Shown here piece after piece: positions 58,301 to 64,000 of a DNA stretch of 64,000 nt. The notes beneath the pieces are model-generated. The model was not told where the DNA came from, did not search any database, and was given only the letters and a program-made list of their open reading frames with translations. Within the stretch, counting starts at the first letter, position 1. Each line of letters starts with the position of its first letter. Made by a program: the position numbers and the translations under genes. Source of the DNA: Parvularcula marina (lineage in GTDB: Bacteria; Pseudomonadota; Alphaproteobacteria; Caulobacterales; Parvularculaceae); the NCBI RefSeq assembly GCF_003399445.1, contig NZ_QUQO01000001.1, positions 2,043,001 through 2,107,000 of the forward strand, given 5' to 3'.

Positions 58301-59249
58301 CAGCGGCTATAATGATGCCTATGACGGTGTCGTCTATGTCATTCTCGGCGATGCCGATGTTGGTAACGATCCGGCCTCAGCGTCGGTCTATATTGCGCTG
58401 ACCCCGAACCCTGCCAGTGCCATCACCTTCGGTCAGATGACTGCAGCTGGAGACTTCTCCGGCACGGATTTTGATGATATGATCGAAGGTTCTAGTGGTA
58501 GTGATACGATCAACGGTATGTCCGGTGATGACACCATTAATGGAATGGGGGGTGATGACGTGATTATTGGCGGAGACGGCAGCGATCTGATCATCGGTGG
58601 CGATGGCAATAATCTGCTCATCGGCGACAATGGCGGGGTAATCCCGGTCAGCCTGTTAACCACACTTGATAACTCTGGAACACCTCCACCGCCCGTGACG
58701 CCTGACCTTAAAGGCGGCGTTGTGGATGCTGGTCCTGCCTATGGCAGTGTTGACCCGTGGGTGAACTGGGGCACGCAAAAAGGCGATGTTATCGACCGTG
58801 GCCCTGTGTCCGGCTTTGACCCGTCGCTGGAGCCTGACTTCGTCTATAGCGATGGGGCTTCGTCCTATGGCTATGACACGCCGAGTTCCGATGACCCCTT
58901 CGCGGTTGGTCCTGTGTCTGGTGTCGTCGTTGTGGCGCAGTCTTCTTATGCGCCTGACCTCGCAGGCGATCTGCCGCGCGGGCAAGTCTTCGGCAGCCAG
59001 TCATTCTATGACGGGCCGGATATGCCGAGCTGGATGGTTGAGCACACCATGTGGGAGGCACCCGGTTTTGACTATGACTTCCTCTTGGTCAGTGGCGAAG
59101 AGCCAGGCCCGGCCATTGCTGGCCTGCCTGAAGTCGATGGTCCGGTGCAGACCGTGATCGAAGAGCCCGGGCTGGTCGATATCGTGACGATCCTTGCGGG
59201 TGGCGGGCCTGTTCACATTCCTGATCCGCTTGAGGACGTCCATTTCTGA
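52371..59249 (+). CDS. giant FG-GAP/VCBS/RTX surface or secreted protein
   Basis: About 2290 residues, strongly acidic, no signal peptide, very few Cys. Order: short N-terminal leader; a first FG-GAP (integrin-alpha beta-propeller) block (about 200-660; repeats of GDxNxDGxxDxxxGA with YVVFG); a VCBS/cadherin-like block (about 690-1230, TEDG...DNDxDxxxxDTLTV...FTYTVTDG); a short EF-hand-like stretch (DLNGDGAIDLSEV); more VCBS; a second FG-GAP block (about 1530-2000); an RTX nonapeptide block (about 2050-2090, GGDGSDLIIGG); and a unique C-terminus. It fits type I secretion of an adhesin. ATG 52371 has GAGGG; GTG 52317 is an alternative. No ABC/HlyD exporter is nearby. Confidence 0.88.
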   Translation: MTNDREFGERGTTLFSMLAGQEDVIKNGSLSGPGGAGFVGTGPIIPSTGSGTVSVASIVPPSPVFSNASVPAGAVVQAEDDAFTLGEDDTLAGNVLDDNGSGTDAAPQGTEVFVTEVNGLAFNGTAVIETAFGGIINIDNDGNIFVDPSGGYDFLAAGEAIQETFTYTLSGANTMIDPGEFEAVVNVNNLDSETGWVILGASPDDFFGISVAGAGDVNQDGFADLIIGGYRGGSNFEGRAYIVFGGTQGNGPLTVADGSFGLNGQSGFAFAGIQGVQLMGQAVGGGGDYNGDGISDFLVASPRFDTSGTNNAGSVDVIFGGQGINNVATSGFSIFGTGPNTYAGITTANAGDLNNDGIDDVVVGAWPADPGGRLEAGEVYVVFGSQSQQGNVTVSGLTGSNGFVIQGVSAGDRAGTALASAGDFNGDGIEDLIIGATHRDVGAIENAGSAYVVFGSSSGFGGTLNLANAGFRLDGIEENDYLGRSVSSAGDINGDGIGDIAVGAFNAAQGAAAHAGAVYVVFGGQGISGTLSAGALNGTNGFTIRGFETDAQAGVSVSLAGDVNADGFDDLLIGAHLEGANDQGAAYVVFGSANGFGSSINLNGLDGTNGFKISGAPGEGYLGWAVAGVGDVNGDQVDDIAVSAFGLNDDTGAVFVIYGRGTPVDGESTATVTVTFQGENDPVVANDDSFTVTEDGGRVDLEESFLTNDVDPDTSDTLTVVSVNGQTIVGTDITLTTEGGGTLTVFLDGTYDYTPSSSAQSLTGGESITDFFTYTVTDGTVTSGQATVSLVVTGIDDAPSANDETFTTDEDLAVIDSFSGAGNLLDNDFDPEGEDLIITAVEGSAANVGSTITLASGGTLNIQSDGSILYFPPSGVDSLAAGEQFVDTATYTVSDGTLESTATVTLVTTGVNDPVSATNDSFALFENDPGLSGTANVLDNDFDVDASDTITVAEFDGDPIPVGGSVTMTSGFGSQVTLFADGTFQYVPGSGFDSLMPGETQDDTFTYLITDGDTTSTASITVTVSGEDDAPVTLTDNFVLFEDDGSLFAFSSGSANVLDNDSDPEGGSLTVTELNGNPTFSGMAGATSADGADIFITSSGVVDYFIPASYQSLDDGESMMDSFTYTVSDGNTSVVETVNIIVNGSNDAPIAADDTATAFAMYPGPSITALANGQFSFVQSGFSGGGAVYGVFEAEDLNGDGAIDLSEVTAFEAAFTGGDMVGAFNLDLSGLQYLVFDLDGTLGDGTSGAAGAEGIIWIGATEQYISGTSFLSASMPGLVDDGQESDQSTEFATADSAKNVLDNDTDVDTSDTLTVSEVEGVAGNVGTQITLSSGALLTMNADGTYSYDPNGAFDSLPQGQTATETITYTVTDGDVTDTAQLTITIEGTLDGVVANDDFFTAAGGASTFSADVNDDDVPMDTPVSGVNGQDVGTGTTITLTSGATLTINPDGTFNYQSPGYFSNAGLDVTIYDSFSYRLDDGTVSNGDQPKEPVTAQTSANPDGDPFLFANEAYAYFGASVAGIGDINGDGIDDIAITAPRSSNGSYFNAGKVYVVFGRTDENNALDLDALDGTDGFVLTGETSIGIIGASISKLGDVNGDGIDDFGVGSGVYGDGIYGNKVAYVIYGRDTTQGDSFSATELVENLDSTTTGFAIYNENSYAGFGTVVSGAGDVNGDGFADILISSPGDDGQGSGGSYGGQGRAYVVLGTDQARASFGSVQDEISANQAFSVYGYSNSTNYGFSRTASGAGDINGDGFDDIIIGASYSSSVGAITYVIFGSNSLAGTDVDATAVDGTNGFLIDATGVSTGLGRSVATAGDFNGDGIADVMVSDSGFSNGLGYNSGATFIIFGKDSTQGDNFAATVTPQSLDGTDGLKIFGATDDYGFGFNIFSLGDVNGDGFDDISIGTGYSQAGGRAYVIFGTDNGFGGELHAFNINGHNGTIFETPEGAPKFVVAGDINGDGFVDGIIGNQTGQGVSGYNDAYDGVVYVILGDADVGNDPASASVYIALTPNPASAITFGQMTAAGDFSGTDFDDMIEGSSGSDTINGMSGDDTINGMGGDDVIIGGDGSDLIIGGDGNNLLIGDNGGVIPVSLLTTLDNSGTPPPPVTPDLKGGVVDAGPAYGSVDPWVNWGTQKGDVIDRGPVSGFDPSLEPDFVYSDGASSYGYDTPSSDDPFAVGPVSGVVVVAQSSYAPDLAGDLPRGQVFGSQSFYDGPDMPSWMVEHTMWEAPGFDYDFLLVSGEEPGPAIAGLPEVDGPVQTVIEEPGLVDIVTILAGGGPVHIPDPLEDVHF

Positions 59250-59288
59250 TGCCCTCACGGGCCTTTGGAATGACAATGAAATTCCCAG

Positions 59289-59316
59289 AACCGCGCCCCT
59301 CAAGGCGCGGTTTTTT
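59289..59316 (+). terminator. rho-independent terminator after the giant protein gene
   Basis: AACCGCGCC (59289-59297) pairs with GGCGCGGTT (59304-59312), then TTTT. Confidence 0.9.
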
Positions 59317-59416
59317 GTTGGGGTGAGTAGTGTCGGGTGCGTGGCTCGCCTGCGGGGCATGACAAGCGGTATGGTCGCTGCTACTTCGCCGCCCTTATCG
59401 CAAGAAGGCGCCTTTC

Positions 59417-60031
59417 ATGACCGTTTTCCTCCATCACCAAGATCTGCCCCAAGATGTCAGCTTTGAGGGCGCGATTGCGGTCGATTCAGAGACGCTCGGC
59501 CTCAACCCGCTGCGCGATCGGCTCTGCGTGGTTCAGCTCTCCGACGGCAAGGGCGACGCGCATCTCGTCAAATTCGACGGGTCTGACTATTCGGCGCCGC
59601 GCCTCAAGGCGCTGCTTGCGGATCCCACCCATCTCAAGATCTTCCATTTCGCGCGTTTTGACATCGCCGTCTTTCGCCACTGGCTGGGGGTCGAGACGAC
59701 GCCGATCTATTGCACCAAGATCGCCTCGAAACTCGCGCGGACTTATACCGACCGGCATGGCCTCAAAGACGTCACGCGCGAGTTGGCGGGGGTTGAGCTC
59801 TCCAAACAGCAGCAGTCCTCCGACTGGGGAGCAGCTGAGCTGTCGGATGCGCAAAAAGACTATGCGGCCTCGGATGTCCTCTACCTTCACAAGGTCAAGG
59901 CCGCGCTCGACGGGATGCTCGCGCGGGAGGGCCGCACAGCGCTGGCGCAGGCCTGTTTTGACTTCCTGCCGACCCGGGCAGCGCTTGATCTGGGCGGATG
60001 GAGCGAGACCGACATTTTCGCTCACAGCTGA
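59417..60031 (+). CDS. RNase D-like 3'-5' exonuclease
   Basis: 204 residues, a DEDD-type exonuclease domain only: AIAVDSETLGLNP (DxE), IFHFARFDIAVF (third Asp) and the YAASDVLYLHKV motif (DEDDy Tyr and last Asp). It lacks the HRDC domains of full-length RNase D, like the short alphaproteobacterial version. Probably trims RNA 3' ends. It precedes lptC by 142 bases. Confidence 0.9.
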   Translation: MTVFLHHQDLPQDVSFEGAIAVDSETLGLNPLRDRLCVVQLSDGKGDAHLVKFDGSDYSAPRLKALLADPTHLKIFHFARFDIAVFRHWLGVETTPIYCTKIASKLARTYTDRHGLKDVTRELAGVELSKQQQSSDWGAAELSDAQKDYAASDVLYLHKVKAALDGMLAREGRTALAQACFDFLPTRAALDLGGWSETDIFAHS

Positions 60032-60173
60032 GCGGGCCGGAGGGGCGAAACCCTTCGTGACCTTGTCGTCATAAATCGTAATTTAACGCGATCGTCAGAT
60101 GAGCGGACCTTTCCCGGTGGCAGTCAGAGTGCCATATTCCGGGAAGTTATTTCGTATCGAATAGAGGACCGGC

Positions 60174-60863
60174 GTGGACCAGGCCGCCGACAACTTTCAG
60201 GATTTCGTGATGCGTCGCCCAGACAGGCGGCGGCTCTCGACGGCGGCCGTCAGCGCGCATTCCCAAAGGGTCAAATGGCTGCGCCTTATCGTACCGGCAA
60301 TCGGCGCGGGGGTCCTGATGACCTATGCGCTGAGCGCAACCCCCCCGGTGATCGACAAGGCCTTCATGCGCGACTTTGCCAATATCGACACAGACGCAGA
60401 GAATATGCGCCTCAATCGGCCCCGGCATACGGGCTATGATCTTGAGGGCAATCCGTTCGAAATTGCCGCCGCCTCAGCCTTGCGGAACCCCGAAACCCCG
60501 GGGCTGATCTCGCTGGATAGCCCGCAGGCTTTTCGCGGCCTTGAGAATGATGAGGACGTGACGGTCCGGGCCTTGCGCGGTCTCATGGATACGGAAGCCA
60601 AACGGCTCGATCTTTCCTCGAGCGTGGAACTTGATCACCGCATCGGCGGCAGCGATTTCACGCTCAATACCGATGCGGCCGAAGTCGATTTCGAGAACAA
60701 GACGATCAAATCGGTGTCCGGCGTCAGCGGCTCCGGCGATCGCGGCACCGTTGCTGCGGATAGCATGACAGTTTATCAGGATGAGGGCCGCGCGGTCTTT
60801 GAAGGGAACGTCCAGTTCCAGATCGCGCCCGCCAAGAAAAAGGATGATGACACCGGCGGCTGA
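60174..60863 (+). CDS. lptC: LPS export protein LptC
   Basis: 229 residues, GTG start: basic cytoplasmic N-terminus, single TM (about 35-52, LRLIVPAIGAGVLMTYAL) and an LptC/OstA-like beta-jellyroll (DLEGNPFEIAA, then repeated beta strands ending in VYQDEGRAVFEGNVQF). Links the LptBFG transporter to LptA. First gene of lptC-lptA-lptB. Confidence 0.88.
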   Translation: MDQAADNFQDFVMRRPDRRRLSTAAVSAHSQRVKWLRLIVPAIGAGVLMTYALSATPPVIDKAFMRDFANIDTDAENMRLNRPRHTGYDLEGNPFEIAAASALRNPETPGLISLDSPQAFRGLENDEDVTVRALRGLMDTEAKRLDLSSSVELDHRIGGSDFTLNTDAAEVDFENKTIKSVSGVSGSGDRGTVAADSMTVYQDEGRAVFEGNVQFQIAPAKKKDDDTGG

Positions 60864-60926
60864 TAGGGTGAGGAGACGCTCCGCACTATTGCCGCCAAGG
60901 GGTCACAGCAGGAAGGCCAAGGGGAC

Positions 60927-61403
60927 ATGCTGATTCTTGTATCGCTGATGGGGATGACGATGCTGTCGTCCCAGGACCTTCCCGCACAGACATTGCGGGA
61001 TGATCAGCCGATCGATGTCTCTGCGGGCCGCTGCGAGGTTTTCGAGAATGAGGACACGGTGCGTTGCGAAGGCGCGGTGCGCGTTTCGCAGGGCGAGGCC
61101 ATTCTCGCAGCCGACCGGATGACGATTTACGGCACGCAGGAAGAGGGCGGTTTCCGCCGGATCGAGGCGGAGGGCGCAGTGCGCTACGCCACCGGCGAGA
61201 ATGCAATGTCCGGGCAGAGCGCGACCTATGATGCAGCCACAACGACCCTCACGCTGATTGGCGATGTCGTTGTCGTGCAGGCTGATCAGGTGATGACGGG
61301 CGGGCAACTCGTCTACAATACGACGACCGGCGCAACCCTCTTTACACCGCCCAATGGCGGCAGGGTGCGCGGTGTCTTCTACACCGCCAACGACGCCCGG
61401 TAA
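60927..61403 (+). CDS. lptA: LPS periplasmic bridge protein LptA
   Basis: 158 residues: a short signal peptide (about 1-20), then OstA repeats (PIDVSAGRCEVFENEDTVRC, EGAVRVSQGEAILAADRMTIYG, GEIVVVQADQVMTGG-like). Carries LPS across the periplasm as a polymerising beta-jellyroll. Its stop overlaps the lptB start (TAATG). Confidence 0.9.
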   Translation: MLILVSLMGMTMLSSQDLPAQTLRDDQPIDVSAGRCEVFENEDTVRCEGAVRVSQGEAILAADRMTIYGTQEEGGFRRIEAEGAVRYATGENAMSGQSATYDAATTTLTLIGDVVVVQADQVMTGGQLVYNTTTGATLFTPPNGGRVRGVFYTANDAR

Positions 61404-62194
61404 TGGATGGTGCGCCCATAGACGCCGAGCTTGTCAGCACGGAAGGTGAGCCCCTCGGCGGGGCGGGCGCCCGCGAGGGCCTGCGCGCTGAAAACCTGCA
61501 GAAAATGTTCCGTAGGCGGCAAGTCGTCAATCATGTGAGCTTTCATGTCCGCCGCGGCGAGGCGGTGGGCTTGCTTGGCCCCAATGGTGCGGGCAAGACG
61601 ACCTGTTTTTATATGGTCACCGGGCTTGTCCCCGCTGATGGCGGTTCGATCACGATTGACGGTTATGACGTCACCCGCCTGCCCATGTATCAACGGGCAA
61701 AGCTGGGGATTGGCTATCTGCCGCAGGAAGCCTCGATTTTCCGGGGGCTGACCGTTGCGGAGAATATTCAGGCCGTGGTGGAGCTTGCCCATAAGGGCAA
61801 GGAGACCCAGCGCGCCGTAACTGAGGCGCTGATGCGCGAATTCGGCATCATGCATGTCAAAGATTCAGCGGCGACAGCCCTTTCGGGCGGTGAGCGCCGG
61901 CGGCTTGAAATCGCCCGCGCTGTCGCGACGGGTCCTGACTACATGCTGCTCGATGAGCCCTTTGCCGGGATCGACCCGCTGGCCATCGCAGATATCCGCG
62001 AGCTGGTCGCGCATCTTAAAGATCGCGGGCTCGGCGTTCTGATTACCGACCATAATGTCCGCGAGACGCTCGATATCATCGACCGCGCCTATATCCTGCA
62101 TAAGGGCGAGGTGCTGAGCGAAGGCACACCCGCCGATATTATTTCTAACGAAGACGTGCGCCGCGTTTATCTGGGGGAAACCTTCCAGCTGTAA
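61403..62194 (+). CDS. lptB: LPS export ABC transporter ATPase LptB
   Basis: 263 residues with Walker A GLLGPNGAGKTTCFYM, Q-loop YLPQEASIFR, signature LSGGERRRLEIARA, Walker B YMLLDEPFAGIDP and switch His in ITDHNVRETL. Powers LPS extraction. The first 25 residues precede the usual start and are not conserved. Typical position before rpoN. Confidence 0.97.
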   Translation: MDGAPIDAELVSTEGEPLGGAGAREGLRAENLQKMFRRRQVVNHVSFHVRRGEAVGLLGPNGAGKTTCFYMVTGLVPADGGSITIDGYDVTRLPMYQRAKLGIGYLPQEASIFRGLTVAENIQAVVELAHKGKETQRAVTEALMREFGIMHVKDSAATALSGGERRRLEIARAVATGPDYMLLDEPFAGIDPLAIADIRELVAHLKDRGLGVLITDHNVRETLDIIDRAYILHKGEVLSEGTPADIISNEDVRRVYLGETFQL

Positions 62195-62256
62195 TGTTCT
62201 TTCTGGTGTGAGTAGCCCGCCACTTTGGGGAGTGCCGGGATCTGGGAGAGCATGAA

Positions 62257-63708
62257 ATGAAGATTACGCCCAAATTGGAGGCGCGGCAGAGCCAGCAGCT
62301 CGTCATGACGCCTCAGCTTCAACAGGCGATCAAGCTTCTCCAATTGACCAATCTGGAACTGACCGAATTTGTGGAATCCCAGCTTGAGGAAAATCCTTTC
62401 CTTGAGCGGGAAGAGACGGAGCCGGGCGAGGAGGGGAATGTCTCGCTTGATTCCGGACGTGACGAGCTGACGCCGGCGGATGTCGACAAGTCGATGACGC
62501 AGAACGACACGCTCGATGGGGCTAGCCCGGGGGATGCCGGTGCAGGGGACTGGTCGTCAGTCTCCGGCCGGCAGGGGCCTGCCAGCGAGGAATATGACGC
62601 CGCGCAAAACAAGGCCGAGACGATCAGCCTGCATGACCATCTGACGAGCCAGCTTCATCTGGCGACCCGGGATGAAGTCATGCTGATGATCGGCGCGCAT
62701 CTGATCGATATGATCGATGATGGCGGCTATATGCGTGAGGATGTCGGCGAGATTTCTCTTCGTCTGGGGGCGGATGAGGCACTGGTCGCGCGGACGCTTC
62801 GCCTTGTGCAGAGTTTTGAGCCATCAGGCGTTGGCGCGCGGAACCTTCAGGAATGCCTCAAACTGCAATTGCGGGATATGGGCGAGCTTGATGTCTGCAT
62901 GGACCAGTTCCTTGAGCATCTACATCTTCTGGGGACGTATAATCTGCCGGCGCTTCGCCGCGCCTGTAAGCTGAGCGAAGAAGAGCTGTCGGCCAAGATC
63001 TCGCGCATCCGTTCGCTCGATCCCAAGCCGGGCCTCAAATTCGGCCATGATGCGGTGCAGGTCGTCCTGCCCGATGTCTATGTTACCGAAGCTGAAGATG
63101 GCGGCTGGAAGGTCGAGCTTAACTCGGAAACCCTGCCGCGCGTCATCGCCAATGAGCGCTATTTCTCGCGCCTGTCGTCGAAGGAGCATGGCGGGGAAGC
63201 CCGTAACTTCCTCAATGAGCAGATGTCGAACGCCAACTGGCTGGTGCGCAGCCTCGACCAGCGGGCACGGACGATCCTTCGGGTGGCAACCGAGATCGTG
63301 AAATATCAGGACGAATTCCTGATCAAGGGGATCTCCTATCTGAGGCCGCTCAATCTCAAGACGATTGCCGATGCGATCGAGATGCATGAGTCAACCGTCA
63401 GCCGGGTGACATCCAATAAATATCTGCATACCCCGCGCGGCATGTTCGAGTTGAAATATTTCTTCACGCCGGGCATTGCCTCACGCGATGGCGATCACCA
63501 ATATTCCGCCGAGACGGTCCGTCACCGGATCAAGGGGTTGATCGAGAATGAGGATCCGGCCGATCCGGTCTCAGATGAAGCGCTTGTCATCCTTCTTGGT
63601 AAGGAGAATATCGATATTGCCCGCCGTACTGTGGCAAAATATCGCGAGGCGCTCGGTCTGCCTTCTTCTGTGCAAAGACGCCGCATCGCCAAGCGTCAGG
63701 CTGTCTGA
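62257..63708 (+). CDS. rpoN: RNA polymerase sigma-54 factor
   Basis: 483 residues. Region I is Gln/Leu-rich (QSQQLVMTPQLQQAIKLLQ), followed by an acidic region II (about 45-110), the core-binding domain, the HTH (MHESTVSRVTSNKYLHTPRG) and the terminal RpoN box (ARRTVAKYREALGLPSS). It recognises -24/-12 promoters with enhancer-binding ATPases. It follows lptB by 62 bases and precedes hpf, as in most proteobacteria. Confidence 0.97.
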   Translation: MKITPKLEARQSQQLVMTPQLQQAIKLLQLTNLELTEFVESQLEENPFLEREETEPGEEGNVSLDSGRDELTPADVDKSMTQNDTLDGASPGDAGAGDWSSVSGRQGPASEEYDAAQNKAETISLHDHLTSQLHLATRDEVMLMIGAHLIDMIDDGGYMREDVGEISLRLGADEALVARTLRLVQSFEPSGVGARNLQECLKLQLRDMGELDVCMDQFLEHLHLLGTYNLPALRRACKLSEEELSAKISRIRSLDPKPGLKFGHDAVQVVLPDVYVTEAEDGGWKVELNSETLPRVIANERYFSRLSSKEHGGEARNFLNEQMSNANWLVRSLDQRARTILRVATEIVKYQDEFLIKGISYLRPLNLKTIADAIEMHESTVSRVTSNKYLHTPRGMFELKYFFTPGIASRDGDHQYSAETVRHRIKGLIENEDPADPVSDEALVILLGKENIDIARRTVAKYREALGLPSSVQRRRIAKRQAV

Positions 63709-63809
63709 ATAACTATATGTAAAGAGTGCTCCGCAAAGCAGATGGGTGCCTTCCCACGCTGATTGCAAAGGCGCATATTAGCCACCCTGTTATGGAGATG
63801 GAGTATTTT

Positions 63810-64000
63810 ATGGACGTTCAAATCACCGGAAAAGCCATTGATCTGGGTGCTGCATTGCAAACTCACGTGAACGATAATCTTTCCGCTGGTGTCCACAAAT
63901 ATTTCGACCGATCGGCCGAAGCCCAGGTGACCTTCGACAAGGAAGGTCCGGAAATTTCATCAGAAATTACACTACATCTCGCCTCTGGCGTGTTCCTGAC
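63810..64000 (+). CDS. hpf: ribosome hibernation promoting factor (5' part)
   Basis: The first 63 codons are visible: MDVQITGKAIDLGAALQTHV, then HKYFDRSAEAQVTFDKEGPE. This is the HPF/RaiA N-terminal fold that binds the 30S subunit in stasis; the long form is usual in alphaproteobacteria but the C-terminus is outside. GATGGAG lies 6 bases before the ATG. The rest of the gene is beyond the window. Confidence 0.9.
   Translation, partial: MDVQITGKAIDLGAALQTHVNDNLSAGVHKYFDRSAEAQVTFDKEGPEISSEITLHLASGVFL

Noticed and set aside
52371-59249. Repeated segments as a CRISPR or tandem DNA repeat array
   Set aside because: The repeats are protein-level FG-GAP/VCBS motifs in one continuous frame with divergent DNA and no regular spacer length.

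Overview
The window reads as one contiguous piece of chromosome from an aerobic, high-GC alphaproteobacterium. The evidence is a C4-type 5-aminolevulinate synthase, the order lptC-lptA-lptB-rpoN-hpf, a split F1 ATP synthase cluster without F0 genes, CcmI/CcmF/CcmH cytochrome c maturation proteins, and CtpA/EnvC/RlmH/RsfS/NadD in a row. A Parvularculaceae- or Hyphomonadaceae-like marine bacterium would fit, but that placement is inference. I found no rRNA, tRNA, insertion sequence, CRISPR array or clear prophage.

Layout. 1-9060 holds mixed housekeeping genes: the RmuC 3' end, a glycosyltransferase, a tandem universal stress protein under an FNR-type box, hemA, a GH19 lysozyme, an Old Yellow Enzyme, ppa, a sterol desaturase-like protein and YceI. 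9266-18307 holds yggT-folD, a thiolase, an M24 peptidase, a SET protein, the ergothioneine pair egtB-egtD and a UDP-glucuronate 4-epimerase. 18364-22852 is nadD-rsfS-rlmH-envC-ctpA. 22953-26982 holds a membrane LuxR/DUF4199 pair, dispersed palindromes, TerC and a large unknown protein. 27129-33988 is atpH-atpA-(lipoprotein)-atpG-atpD and, after a 1.7-kb insertion, atpC. That insertion carries three small paralogous membrane-protein genes. Two of them, and one apparently untranslated RNA, have CRP-type promoters of identical geometry.

37855-52231 is the most unusual region. It contains a CRP-family regulator with CRP-like cNMP-pocket and DNA-recognition residues, a FecR protein, an outer-membrane TPR/barrel protein, a CHASE2 adenylate cyclase and a class III cNMP phosphodiesterase. 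These are followed by a tight five-gene operon: a flavoprotein with two cyclic-nucleotide-binding domains and four 4Fe-4S clusters, a di-heme cytochrome b, an FHA-decaheme cytochrome c, ccmF and ccmH. Together they suggest an electron-transfer chain gated by cAMP, with synthesis, degradation and transcriptional effector all encoded nearby. I cannot name a described system with this make-up.

52371-59249 encodes one giant acidic surface/secreted protein with FG-GAP, VCBS and RTX repeats. The window ends with an RNase D-like exonuclease, the Lpt genes, rpoN and the start of hpf.
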